Origin: Massilia sp. KIM | Lineage (GTDB): Bacteria; Pseudomonadota; Gammaproteobacteria; Burkholderiales; Burkholderiaceae_D | Direction: 5' to 3' | Assembly: GCF_002007115.1 (NCBI RefSeq) | Contig: NZ_MVAD01000001.1 | Span: 1,116,001 to 1,180,000, forward strand | Length of the DNA stretch: 64,000 bases | Shown: piece after piece, positions 29,901 to 36,914 of the stretch | Numbering within the stretch: position 1 is the first letter of the stretch | Layout of the letters: every line of letters begins with the position of its first letter | Program-made: the position numbers and the translations under genes | The notes under the pieces: model-generated | The model's input: the letters and a program-made list of their open reading frames with translations, nothing else | The model's database searches: none | What the model was told of the DNA's origin: nothing

Positions 29901-29955
29901 GGGCCAGGAGAATATCAACGTCTGGCACCAAGAGATGGATAAGGACTGGGACTGA
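26920..29955 (+). CDS. vgrG: VgrG spike protein with C-terminal transthyretin-like extension (VgrG2)
   Basis: 1011 residues; TAGGGGAACAGC precedes the ATG. It has gp27-like (30-400) and gp5-like (RIKVQFHWQRGD near 458) domains and a DUF2345 region. A perfect GAGAA-type repeat (GAGAAGAGAAGAGEGG near 735) links them. After the beta helix comes an extra C-terminal domain of about 80 residues with AQAYILDLPDGSRYFGETNS and TIKVGTSEPKDIKLSLIEKD. This reads like the transthyretin-like domain that loads Tle1 on enteroaggregative E. coli VgrG1. The extension is also AT-richer than the rest. No DUF4123 gene follows, so direct docking of the 615-residue hydrolase is plausible. Confidence 0.95.
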   Translation: MTASIASLASAVLEGLGGRFTQHRRVLRLSTPAGPDVLLAESLRGSEGLSEGFRLEVAALSLDAALPLKGLIGQPVLVELLTDGSHDAPRPFHGHVTAAELTGANGGFARYRLLIEPWTRFLGLGRDSRVFQDMTVCDILDAVFRAYDHKGRLAPAWRFELSDRSVYAKRSLTTQYQESDLAFAERLMSEEGLFYFFEHEGDASSPGFGSHTLVVADHNGAFARNARSDVRFTQPGAVMREDSIDRWRIETRLQTNAIELASWDYRSRSLREVSSGTGEAISLASRDMPGVYAYGTREQGLRIADRQLQALQAGREIHVGAGTVRSFRPGTSFTLHDHSRFDGGEDAAFNLVRVTHLAHNNLDADTGNALARLLGECALRRANDEDLAGSLHALGCGPGERPVYRNRFEAIPAAVPYRASRTDGHGKLLHPRPRVQGQQTAIVVGPPGAVIHTDRDHRIKVQFHWQRGDASHSRLPHPAPDGHSGAPGNDQAGTWVRVATPLAPVAGANWGSHALPRVGQEVLVDFLDGNIDRPVVIGAVYNGAGRMDAQHNQVAQGGGAATGNAPAWFPGEGGAHAHPAALSGIKSQAMQASQAGNGGYGQLVFDDSAGQARVALQRHAKPHEGTDELNLGHLRHQTDNQRLDPVGFGAELKSARSVALRAGKGMLVSTDQASVGGAQLDSTPAAMQIERALNLVGDLAATALKHKAQLPGEGKPEDLSAARDLRRSLETVQETGAGAAGAGAAGAGEGGLGRAVAYGEAQMQLSSPSGIAALTPASAVFSAGASTSIAASQDVNFAAQANWFHVARLGIGMFTYGKASDANKPNQETGIRLHAASGKFSMQSQNGPSSLMADNSVIVASVEKDIRIAGKKHVLLTAQGAYIKLEGGNIEVHGPGRIEFKASSKELAGPKSSTLSELRLPTRNIMLSNEIWHTFAARYRVVSNNVAKPAQAYILDLPDGSRYFGETNSDGETIKVGTSEPKDIKLSLIEKDDWGQENINVWHQEMDKDWD

Positions 29956-29974
29956 CCGAAACTCGGAGATCACA

Positions 29975-30484
29975 ATGAGGAATGCCACTAAATTCATGCT
30001 TGTCTTTGCTGCCATTGGCGCATGGGGGCATGGCCAGGCCGCGAACTTAGCCTACAAAGAATACACGGCCAAGATGACTTGCGGGAAAATTAGCTATGCG
30101 GTCACATCGATTTGCAAAAAAAGCGGAGATGCTTTGACGTTGAATGAATGCAAACGGCAAACCTTGAAAGTGGCGAACGGCGGCGTAAAGCGTGTGGCTT
30201 CCTTGCCGGACTTGACCAAGCTAGAGCGCGCGCGTATCAGGGAAAGTGGTGGAGATTTGAAGGACTTATACGTGATCGCATGGGCCTGCACAGAGTCGAG
30301 TATTGGGCCCGTCGCAACGTTCTACTACTCTATCGGCGGAGGCACCGCGGAGTATTCTGAGGCGCTAGCACACTACGACATGTCGGGTATGTTGATGGAT
30401 GCCGGGCCCAGACTCACACCGAACGATATATCGGAGGCAATGCGAAACTTGAAGCCGGTGCCATCCATCATGCCTGATCAATAA
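29975..30484 (+). CDS. Small exported protein between VgrG2 and its effector
   Basis: 169 residues from the ATG at 29975 (CGGAG upstream). It has a signal peptide (FMLVFAAIGAWGHGQA) and a mature domain with four cysteines (TCGKISYAVTSICKKSGD, LNECKRQTLKV, AWACTESS), suggesting disulphides in the periplasm. There is no lipobox. It starts 19 bases after vgrG2 and ends one base before the effector gene. It is not an adaptor family known to me: adaptors work in the cytoplasm, and this protein is exported. A periplasmic immunity role, or protection against self-lysis by the muralytic effector, is the best guess. No named family recognised. Confidence 0.6.
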   Translation: MRNATKFMLVFAAIGAWGHGQAANLAYKEYTAKMTCGKISYAVTSICKKSGDALTLNECKRQTLKVANGGVKRVASLPDLTKLERARIRESGGDLKDLYVIAWACTESSIGPVATFYYSIGGGTAEYSEALAHYDMSGMLMDAGPRLTPNDISEAMRNLKPVPSIMPDQ

Positions 30485-30485
30485 C

Positions 30486-32333
30486 ATGGGAACGATCTAC
30501 GATTACTTGCGCACGAAACGTGGCGCGGCATACTCTGACAAGCAAATTATAGAGCGTTCCTACCTACGCCGGAAACCTGAGATTGACAAGCCTCCCGGTG
30601 CGCTTGCAGGGCGCTCTCGTGTGATCGGTGACGCGACGGACGAGGTACAAGACCGTGTAATGGATATCCTCATCGAAATCGGGGCTCGTTATAAGCTTTC
30701 ATATCGGGATATCGCACATACTCTGCTAATCTGTCGGGTTGAGTCTGGGTTCAACCCGGACGCTGCCGCCGGAACAACAACGGCTGCTGGACTTGGGCAG
30801 TACACGGAGGCCACCGTTATTGAAGCAGCAAAGGACCATATCTCGAAGAAGCGTTTGGGATTCAACCTCGATCTATCCGGAGATGGCGTCTTCGACGCAG
30901 AACGCGGTGCCTACGGTGTAGTGCTTTCCTACATGTTGAGCAAAGAGAAGGCGCTAAAGTTTTTCGGCCGGGATTGGGAAAGACATGTATACATCTTTCA
31001 TCACGAATCTTGGTACTTCAATCCGACCCCCAAAAGAATGGGCCGCGAAACTGTTCGCGAGGTCCAGAAAATTATTGGCACCAAGATCATGCCGCTTCTT
31101 GGCCCCGCGGAGGCGCTCTTGAGGCAAAAAGGCATCGTATCCTTTAAACTCCTTACAAGTGATAACAAGCCCTATGCGGATCAACCCTACGTCGCAATCG
31201 TGCCACCAGTTGCATCGGTGAAGCGTCCTTCCACTATTCAAGCCGATAAACCGCCCAAGCCGAGTATCGTGAAAGGGCGCACGGATGGAAGTGGCAAAAC
31301 CCAGCAGATCGAGACGTCAGGTCTGGCTGAGGTCGTATTTGTTATCCTTAACCATAACTACAAAGATTATATTGACGTTTCTGGCACGGTTGAAGACGTG
31401 GTGCACACGGTAAAACCGGGAGAAACTCTCGGTCGTATCGCTGCTGCCAACGGAAAAACCGTAGAGGAACTGCAAAAATTGAACAATCTCAAAAATCCTG
31501 ACCGGATCAGGGCAGGCCAGATTTTGCGGATCCATGATGGAGAGTACCTCTGGCGGCGCCCGCCGATCGAACTCATAGGTAGTTATCTGTCGGAGGTATT
31601 AAACATGCGCCCCGCAGCTGCTCCAGCGATCGTAGAGCACAAGCGCAGTCATATCGTCTTGCCTGAAGGAAACGCTGCTCAGCGGCATGGCGGCGAGTCT
31701 AGAGTCATCGCTATACGCGGAAAAGCCACGAGTGAACAAGTTGCTACTCGGGCGAAAGCGACGAAAATCCCACACACGACCGTAGAAAAGGAGATTAAAA
31801 AGACCGTCGCCGTACCCGGCAGGAACGGACGAGTGCTACGCGAAGGGCTGTTATTCCCAGTACCATTCCGCTCGACGGCCAGATACGATACGGAGGCCCG
31901 ACGTTTTGGCTCTCCCCGCGGGAATGGACGCCTTCACGGGGGGTGCGATCTCTATGCTCCTGTAGGGACACCGGTTAGAGCAATGGACGACGGTCGCATC
32001 TTGAATGTGTACGGGTTTTATTGGGGAACTGATGCAATTGAGGTTCTCCATGGAAATTTCATCGTTCGGTACGGCGAGGTAGCTCCGAGATCCGTTGCGG
32101 AGCGGAAGAAATTGGTCGGGAAGACCGTTGTACGTGGCGAAACTATCGGAACGGTAGGCCGTTTGGTTATGCCCAGTGGCAAGCCGTATAAGCACTCCAT
32201 GCTTCACCTCGAGATGTATTCCTCAGATGAATTACCATCGAAATCTGAGCTTACCGTTAATTCCGGACCTTATAGGCGAAGGGCGGATTTGGTAGACCCA
32301 ACGCCAACTTTAGATAAATGTGTTGATAGATGA
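30486..32333 (+). CDS. Multidomain peptidoglycan hydrolase effector (lytic transglycosylase, LysM, M23 peptidase)
   Basis: 615 residues, no signal peptide, as expected for a T6SS cargo. Residues 60-205 are a lytic-transglycosylase-like (SLT) domain: LLICRVESGFNPDAAAG carries the catalytic glutamate (Glu86), then AAGLGQYTEAT. Residues 280-300 look like the end of an Ig-like strand domain. Residues 306-349 are a LysM repeat (VHTVKPGETLGRIAAANGKT). Residues 450-580 are an M23 peptidase: LHGGCDLYAP gives zinc ligands His484 and Asp488, and SMLHLEMY gives His574. The first histidine of the usual HxH pair is Met572, a variant worth testing. The enzyme should cut both glycan strands and peptide bridges. 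Its stop overlaps the next gene's start. Confidence 0.88.
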   Translation: MGTIYDYLRTKRGAAYSDKQIIERSYLRRKPEIDKPPGALAGRSRVIGDATDEVQDRVMDILIEIGARYKLSYRDIAHTLLICRVESGFNPDAAAGTTTAAGLGQYTEATVIEAAKDHISKKRLGFNLDLSGDGVFDAERGAYGVVLSYMLSKEKALKFFGRDWERHVYIFHHESWYFNPTPKRMGRETVREVQKIIGTKIMPLLGPAEALLRQKGIVSFKLLTSDNKPYADQPYVAIVPPVASVKRPSTIQADKPPKPSIVKGRTDGSGKTQQIETSGLAEVVFVILNHNYKDYIDVSGTVEDVVHTVKPGETLGRIAAANGKTVEELQKLNNLKNPDRIRAGQILRIHDGEYLWRRPPIELIGSYLSEVLNMRPAAAPAIVEHKRSHIVLPEGNAAQRHGGESRVIAIRGKATSEQVATRAKATKIPHTTVEKEIKKTVAVPGRNGRVLREGLLFPVPFRSTARYDTEARRFGSPRGNGRLHGGCDLYAPVGTPVRAMDDGRILNVYGFYWGTDAIEVLHGNFIVRYGEVAPRSVAERKKLVGKTVVRGETIGTVGRLVMPSGKPYKHSMLHLEMYSSDELPSKSELTVNSGPYRRRADLVDPTPTLDKCVDR

Positions 32334-32836
32334 TAAATATGAGATGCTTAACAGGTTTTACCTTAGTCTTTTTAAGCTTGATCGGATGCTCTGCCCAGGC
32401 CCAGGATCCGCCAGGGGACTTCCGAAAGGTTTTTGAATTGATCAGTAGTAGAAAGGTTCTTGCGACACCTTTTAAGCACGTAATTTCACAGTTAAGTGGA
32501 GTGTGCAGTGAGCGGTTGAGCAGCGATCCCGATTATCTGACCAGAGGCAACGTGGCTTGCGGAAAATCTGCAGGCTCTGATTCCTTGCTACTTAGCGGCT
32601 CAAATAGTCCTGCTATTTCAATGGTGCAGGCTAGTTTTGTTGGGTCCGAGAAATGCGGGTATATGTTCACTCGACTGGTAAGCAGCTATGGAAAGCCAAA
32701 GCCGGTTAAGCAACCGTGCGGTGGTGTTTGGAAATTGTCTGGGGGGCAAGATTCACGTGCGCTCGTTATTGAGCTTGAGGTATCTAAAGAAGAAAATCTG
32801 GTCTACTTTACGATGATGCGAGAACAGGGCCCATAA
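32330..32836 (+). CDS. Lipoprotein, probable immunity protein for the SLT-LysM-M23 effector
   Basis: 168 residues; ATG overlaps the effector stop (ATGA), the tightest possible toxin-antidote coupling. The signal peptide ends in lipobox LIGC (LVFLSLIGCSAQAQDP), placing it in the periplasm, where a peptidoglycan hydrolase must be neutralised. Six further cysteines are present. It shares a family-specific core with the protein at 34309-34809: VFELISSRKVLATPF, RGNVACGK, then LLLSGSNSPAISMVQASF. No Pfam family comes to mind. The immunity role is inferred from location and coupling. Confidence 0.75.
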   Translation: MINMRCLTGFTLVFLSLIGCSAQAQDPPGDFRKVFELISSRKVLATPFKHVISQLSGVCSERLSSDPDYLTRGNVACGKSAGSDSLLLSGSNSPAISMVQASFVGSEKCGYMFTRLVSSYGKPKPVKQPCGGVWKLSGGQDSRALVIELEVSKEENLVYFTMMREQGP

Positions 32837-32879
32837 TAGCTACCTCGTCGCAAGAAGTTGAGATTGGGCGATTGGCCTA

Positions 32880-32925
32880 CGGCAGCCATGACGCGCCGCG
32901 TCCTTTCCTGGCGACGGCTACGTAG
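32880..32925 (+). pseudogene. Scrap of a vgrG gene
   Basis: A stretch at 32880-32904 is identical, over more than 20 bases, to vgrG2 around 27171-27195, where it encodes DGSHDAPRP. The following bases also match with small gaps before a stop codon appears. There is no open vgrG frame around it. It is a remnant left by recombination between vgrG copies and marks an edge of a duplicated effector cassette. Confidence 0.65.
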
Positions 32926-32985
32926 TCGCAGCTATGCTCGTCGAGTGGCGGATGAGTAACTTCATCTCAAGAATAAGGTTGCAGA

Positions 32986-33720
32986 ATGGACGCGGTGAAG
33001 GAAGATGTAGGTTCTGGAAAGTTGATCTTGTCGCTCAGCCTTCTTCTACTCGGCGTGGCTGGCGGGTGGTTATTGACGTCTAAAATGGCGGGTACTGGCG
33101 CAGGTTACAGCGCTTTGCTCGTTTGTGGTATCTTGGCGGCACTGACGTTCGGCATTCAGCTTGCCGTACATTTCACGATCAATAACCGTTTGTGGTTGGC
33201 ACCTCTCTTCTACGCCGTGTTCGGTCTGGACCTTGCATGGTTCTTGTTGAGCTTGTTCCTTCCTATTTACTGGGTTGAAGGCTTACCCGTTTCGGTGAAA
33301 GTACTTGTTACCTGTATTCTAGGATGGCTATGCGCGGCAAATTTTGGCAGGGGTTACAAGGCGTTTTCGAAACGCTGGTCAGAGTGTCATGATCCGGCTC
33401 GTATCGGAAAAGTCAACGCACAACGACGTACCATCGAATGGTGGAGAGTGCAAAAAATATTGCGGCATCATACGCACCTGTATATCCCAGGTGTGCCACA
33501 CCGAGCCATATCTTTCATTGCGGTGGTGTCCGTCTTCTCTATGCTAATCGGACTGAATTTGCGTATTCCCTATCCGGTATTTAGCGCATTCGCGTGGGGA
33601 ATTCCTTGTGCCATATTTGGCGCATTTTTCTTTCAACTGATCGGGAATCGGATTGCCGAGGCCAAGGCGATCGACGACTTACAAAAGCAGCTCGGAATTA
33701 TCTTCACGTGCGCGCCCTAG
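32986..33720 (+). CDS. Polytopic inner-membrane protein of unknown function in the VgrG2 island
   Basis: 244 residues with AAGGTTGCAG upstream of the ATG. About six hydrophobic helices are visible: LILSLSLLLLGVAGGWLL, ALLVCGILAALTFGIQLAV, LFYAVFGLDLAWFLLSLFL, VKVLVTCILGWLCAANF, ISFIAVVSVFSMLIGLNL and FSAFAWGIPCAIFGAFFFQL. A basic cytoplasmic loop (ARIGKVNAQRRTIEWWRVQK) separates helices four and five. It stands between the first immunity gene and the decayed second effector. It could protect against a lost membrane-acting toxin or be a passenger gene. No family recognised. Confidence 0.65.
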   Translation: MDAVKEDVGSGKLILSLSLLLLGVAGGWLLTSKMAGTGAGYSALLVCGILAALTFGIQLAVHFTINNRLWLAPLFYAVFGLDLAWFLLSLFLPIYWVEGLPVSVKVLVTCILGWLCAANFGRGYKAFSKRWSECHDPARIGKVNAQRRTIEWWRVQKILRHHTHLYIPGVPHRAISFIAVVSVFSMLIGLNLRIPYPVFSAFAWGIPCAIFGAFFFQLIGNRIAEAKAIDDLQKQLGIIFTCAP

Positions 33721-33981
33721 TGAGTGCAAGACTAAACCCGACGCCCTGGCGAGGTGGTGCCGCATCCCACGCTGACCGCAGTTCCGACGGTTAAAAGTAG
33801 CGTCAATCACCCGTTTGCAGCGAGATCGGCGTCTCGCTCGGAGACCATGGCGGCGAGGAGAAATCTTCTGGCTTCTTGAACTTTCGGGGCCATCGCACAT
33901 AGCTGCAATGAATGACGCCGTGGAGGAGGAGTAGGCGGCCGGCGGCAAACTTGTTCGAACGAAAGAAATCAGGACGAAACA

Positions 33982-34312
33982 ATGAATGGTGACTTCGAGC
34001 GACGTCGTCGTCAGCCCTATATCGATGCCCAGTGCTACCACGCTACGCTAAGGCATCTTAATGACGACCTGGCCAGGTTGGCGCAACCTGCACAATCGAT
34101 GAACGACGAACAGAATGCGGTGTGCGCTGGTCCTCCACACGACGGTCGCTGTCCGCTGGGATCGCTTTCTCAACTCGTTGATCCATCTCGAGATGTACTC
34201 GACAAACAAATCGCCTGTGAAGAACAGGTTGACAAACAAGTCAAGCCCTTATATGCGCAGAGCGGATCTCGGGGACCCAACTGCGACCCTGGATAAAAGC
34301 GTCGATCAATGA
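33982..34312 (+). pseudogene. Remnant of a second M23-type effector gene
   Basis: The last 48 codons (34169-34312) encode SLIHLEMYSTNKSPVKNRL and SSPYMRRADLGDPTATLDKS, clearly related to the end of the intact effector (SMLHLEMYSSDELPSKSEL and GPYRRRADLVDPTPTLDK). Upstream, the M23 core, LysM and SLT domains are missing. A short frame from 33982 with a ribosome site (AGGACGAAACA) begins MNGDFERRRRQPYIDAQ but is out of frame with the tail. It may be the start of the lost effector. The 261 bases before it (33721-33981) hold nothing recognisable. Confidence 0.75.
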
Positions 34313-34809
34313 ACTATCAAGCATTCAAACAAGCTCTCGTCCTCATATTGGTCTTGGCGGGTTGCCAAGCCCATGCGCAGCCCCCGACGCCAGAATTCGC
34401 AGCGGTATTCGCCGTGATTAGTTCTGAGCAGGTTCTAACGTCGTCCTTTCCGGCCATCATGCTCAAGCTAAAAGGCATTTGCACGGAGCGAATGGCAGAA
34501 GACTGGGACTACGTTAAGAGAGGCAATGTTTCATGCACTGAGGCTGCAGCCGTCAACCGACTGACACTAAGCGGCAGCGACGAGCCCTCTTTATCGATGG
34601 TGCAAAGCAGTTTCAAACAGGCCGAAAATTGCGCCTACATGAAAGCTGAACTGAGTCGGCGTTATGGAAAACCGCATTCCAGTGATGGCGTATGTGCCAG
34701 CAAATGGCGCATCACCCCCAAGAAGAAGCCAGCCCGGATAATCAAGCTAGCCGAGCGCAAAAAATCCAATCTTGTGTTCTTCACATTTCAGGAAGAAGAA
34801 AGCCCTTGA
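34309..34809 (+). CDS. Orphan lipoprotein, paralogue of the immunity candidate at 32330-32836
   Basis: 166 residues, lipobox LAGC (LILVLAGCQAHAQPPTPE). It keeps the family core of the first copy (VFAVISSEQVLTSSF, RGNVSCTE, LTLSGSDEPSLSMVQSSF, YGKPHSSDGVC). Its ATG overlaps the stop of the decayed effector remnant by ATGA, exactly as in the intact pair. The antidote therefore outlived its toxin. Such orphan immunity genes can protect against rival strains that still carry the effector. Sequence divergence from the first copy suggests it is specific for another toxin variant. Confidence 0.75.
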   Translation: MNYQAFKQALVLILVLAGCQAHAQPPTPEFAAVFAVISSEQVLTSSFPAIMLKLKGICTERMAEDWDYVKRGNVSCTEAAAVNRLTLSGSDEPSLSMVQSSFKQAENCAYMKAELSRRYGKPHSSDGVCASKWRITPKKKPARIIKLAERKKSNLVFFTFQEEESP

Positions 34810-35097
34810 ATTGGTGGTTAGCTGCTGACGTGCAAGAACGCCCGGTGCGGACCCAGGATTAGTGGCGCGTTGTCTCCGCCGCATCATCATCGTTTAGATC
34901 TTAGACCTTGGAGTGGCGGTACGATCAAGGTCAGCAGCCCGAAACCGAAGGATGTCGACCAGGCGTGAACATGATGATGCAACGCTGTTCGGTATCGCCG
35001 CTCATGGTCGGCGCGGCGGGCGCCATCTACGTGAGCGCAATTGCCGAGGACCCGCAGATTGGTCAGCCCGCTCCCGTTGCTACCGCGAGTTCTTCCC
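34810..35097. other. Convergent intergenic region, no gene recognised
   Basis: 288 bases between the orphan immunity gene and the convergent tssA. Short open frames occur on both strands but none has a believable start, domain or composition. It may contain worn-down cassette remains, but no match to the neighbouring genes was convincing. Confidence 0.4.
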
Positions 35098-36111
35098 TTA
35101 ACTTTGCGGCGGTTGCACCCCAAGCATCTCCTCGATATGCGCCAGCGAGGCCGAATCCTTCACCACCGAGCGCAGCCATGTATGCAAATCCTGCTCCCCC
35201 GCATTGGCCGCCTTGTCCGCAAAATAGGACACCGGGCTATGCGGCTCCGTGCGTCGGAAGAAGTCCGCAATCGCCCGTAACTGGGTGATCGCCTGCTGAC
35301 GCGAGCTGATCGCCCCCGCTGGCCCCGCCTGGATCACCGTGGTCGGCGCCGCATCGCCCGCCAGCGTCAGCGCGCCCTCCGCCTCGATTGGCGCTGCCGG
35401 TGCGTTCCCCGGCGCCGGCATCAAGCGCGCCAGGTTCTGCACAGCGTCGCGCGCCCCAACGAAGCCCGGCGCGTCATTGCCGAGGCGCGCGTCTGCCGCC
35501 CGCTCCAGGTCGAGCAGCGCCTCCAGGCAGGCCTGAGCGTCGGCCGCGAACGCGGCGCGGAAAGCGGCCGAACTGGCGCGTTTTGCCGCCTCCATCTCCG
35601 CCAGCCTGCGCCCATCATCGAGATTCGCCTTGCGCGCAGTATCGAAGTCGAGCAGGGTCCAGGCGCTGCCCTTGCCGTCGGTGACCGGAATCTCCTGCAG
35701 CATGGCCGGAATGCGCGCGAGCAGCCAGGCCAGGTTGCCGATCCGCTGTTCCTGGTCACCGTCCTCGGCTTCCGGATACAGCCCCTGATCCCAGAAGCGC
35801 TCCACCAGCCCGGCGACCACCCGCAGTCCCTGCGCCAGGCCGGAAAGCTGGTGGCGCTTGGTCGCCGCCTCGGTCAGCCAGACCGCCAGGCGCAAGTCCT
35901 TGCTGGTGTCGTTCAACAGGGCCGCGCAGCGCCGCACCACGAAGTCCCAGTCCGCTTCCTTCAGGTCGGTCACCCATTCGCCCTGGTCGAGCGAAGGATC
36001 GTCGAAGCGGCGCGCATGGGCGATCGCGTCCATGTCGCTGGAAAAGGTCAGATCGCTCCCGGATGGCTGGTCGGGGCTGATGGGCTGCAGCAGTTCTTCT
36101 GCGGTGAACAT
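35098..36111 (-). CDS. tssA: T6SS cap/baseplate protein TssA
   Basis: 337 residues. It starts MFTAEELLQPISPDQPSG and has the ImpA N-terminal domain through about residue 130 (DWDFVVRRCAALLNDTSKDL, RLAVWLTEAATKRHQLSGL, RFWDQGLYPEAEDGD). The C-terminal region ends SPVSYFADKAANAGEQDL followed by HTWLRSVVKDSASLAHIEEM, as in TssA proteins of the shorter class. TssA binds the membrane complex and baseplate and caps the growing sheath. It is the last gene of the leftward tagX-tssM operon and converges with the VgrG2 island. Confidence 0.94.
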   Translation of the reverse strand: MFTAEELLQPISPDQPSGSDLTFSSDMDAIAHARRFDDPSLDQGEWVTDLKEADWDFVVRRCAALLNDTSKDLRLAVWLTEAATKRHQLSGLAQGLRVVAGLVERFWDQGLYPEAEDGDQEQRIGNLAWLLARIPAMLQEIPVTDGKGSAWTLLDFDTARKANLDDGRRLAEMEAAKRASSAAFRAAFAADAQACLEALLDLERAADARLGNDAPGFVGARDAVQNLARLMPAPGNAPAAPIEAEGALTLAGDAAPTTVIQAGPAGAISSRQQAITQLRAIADFFRRTEPHSPVSYFADKAANAGEQDLHTWLRSVVKDSASLAHIEEMLGVQPPQS

Positions 36112-36141
36112 GATTCGTCCTCTTGAGCGTGAGCCTCGCGC

Positions 36142-36912
36142 TTATTGCGCGATGCGGAATTCGATACGGCGGTTGCGCGCCCGGCCCTCAGGCGTGTCGT
36201 TGCCGGCGACCGGCCGGTCCGATCCCTGGCCGGATGCGCTGAGCAAATCGCCATTGATGCCATTGGCGGCCATGTAGGCCTTGACGGCGTCGGCGCGCGC
36301 CTGGCTCAGGCCGAGGTTGGTGGCGCGCAGGCCCACATTGTCGGTGTGGCCGATGATCTCGACCTTGCGCCCTTTTACCTTCTGCATGGCGCGGATCATC
36401 TCGTCCAGGATCGCGCGGCCAGCCGGCGTCAGGGTCGCCTTACCGCTCTCGAACTCCACGGTGCGGTTGGCCAGCGCGCTGTCGAGGATGCCCTGTTCGC
36501 TGCTCGACACACGCAGCCCGTTGTTGACGGTATAGGTCGGGTTCAGGCTAGTCGCGACGTCGCTGGCGATCTTCTGGCGCTGGGCCTCGTTGGCCACCTC
36601 GCCGCGCAGGCTGACCGTGGTGCCGTCGATCTTGAGCTGGCCGCGGCTGATCTGCTTGAGGTCGGGGCTCAAGAGCTTTTGCACGTAGCCATTCCAGTTG
36701 GCCGGCATCGCCACCTGTCCGATGCTGATCTGGTCGACCACCTTGTCGTCGCCATACAGTTCGCGCAGGCGCGTCAGCACGCTCGCCTTGGTGGCTTCGT
36801 CCGGCACGGTGCCCGAGGCCAGCACCTGGCCAGGCTGGGGCGCGACGCCCTGTGCCTGCGTGTTCGCGCAGCCGGCCAGGGCAAGGAGGATTGCGGGTAA
36901 GAGTCTTGCCAT
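36142..36912 (-). CDS. T6SS-associated OmpA-like peptidoglycan-binding lipoprotein
   Basis: 256 residues from the ATG at 36912, two bases after the tagF stop. A longer frame reaches upstream through tagF and is rejected, because the lipobox LAGC at residues 12-15 marks the true N-terminus. Residues 25-130 look like two BON-like alpha/beta repeats (GQLKIDGTTVSLRGEVANEA). Residues 135-256 are an OmpA-C domain with IGHTDNVGLRATNLGLSQAR and the terminal GRARNRRIEF. It should hold the T6SS membrane complex to peptidoglycan, a role fused to TssL in some systems but not here. Confidence 0.88.
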   Translation of the reverse strand: MARLLPAILLALAGCANTQAQGVAPQPGQVLASGTVPDEATKASVLTRLRELYGDDKVVDQISIGQVAMPANWNGYVQKLLSPDLKQISRGQLKIDGTTVSLRGEVANEAQRQKIASDVATSLNPTYTVNNGLRVSSSEQGILDSALANRTVEFESGKATLTPAGRAILDEMIRAMQKVKGRKVEIIGHTDNVGLRATNLGLSQARADAVKAYMAANGINGDLLSASGQGSDRPVAGNDTPEGRARNRRIEFRIAQ

Positions 36913-36914
36913 GA

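Noticed and set aside
33679-34041. A minus-strand 120-codon frame as a real gene
   Set aside because: No ribosome site, no domain, and it lies over decayed cassette sequence.
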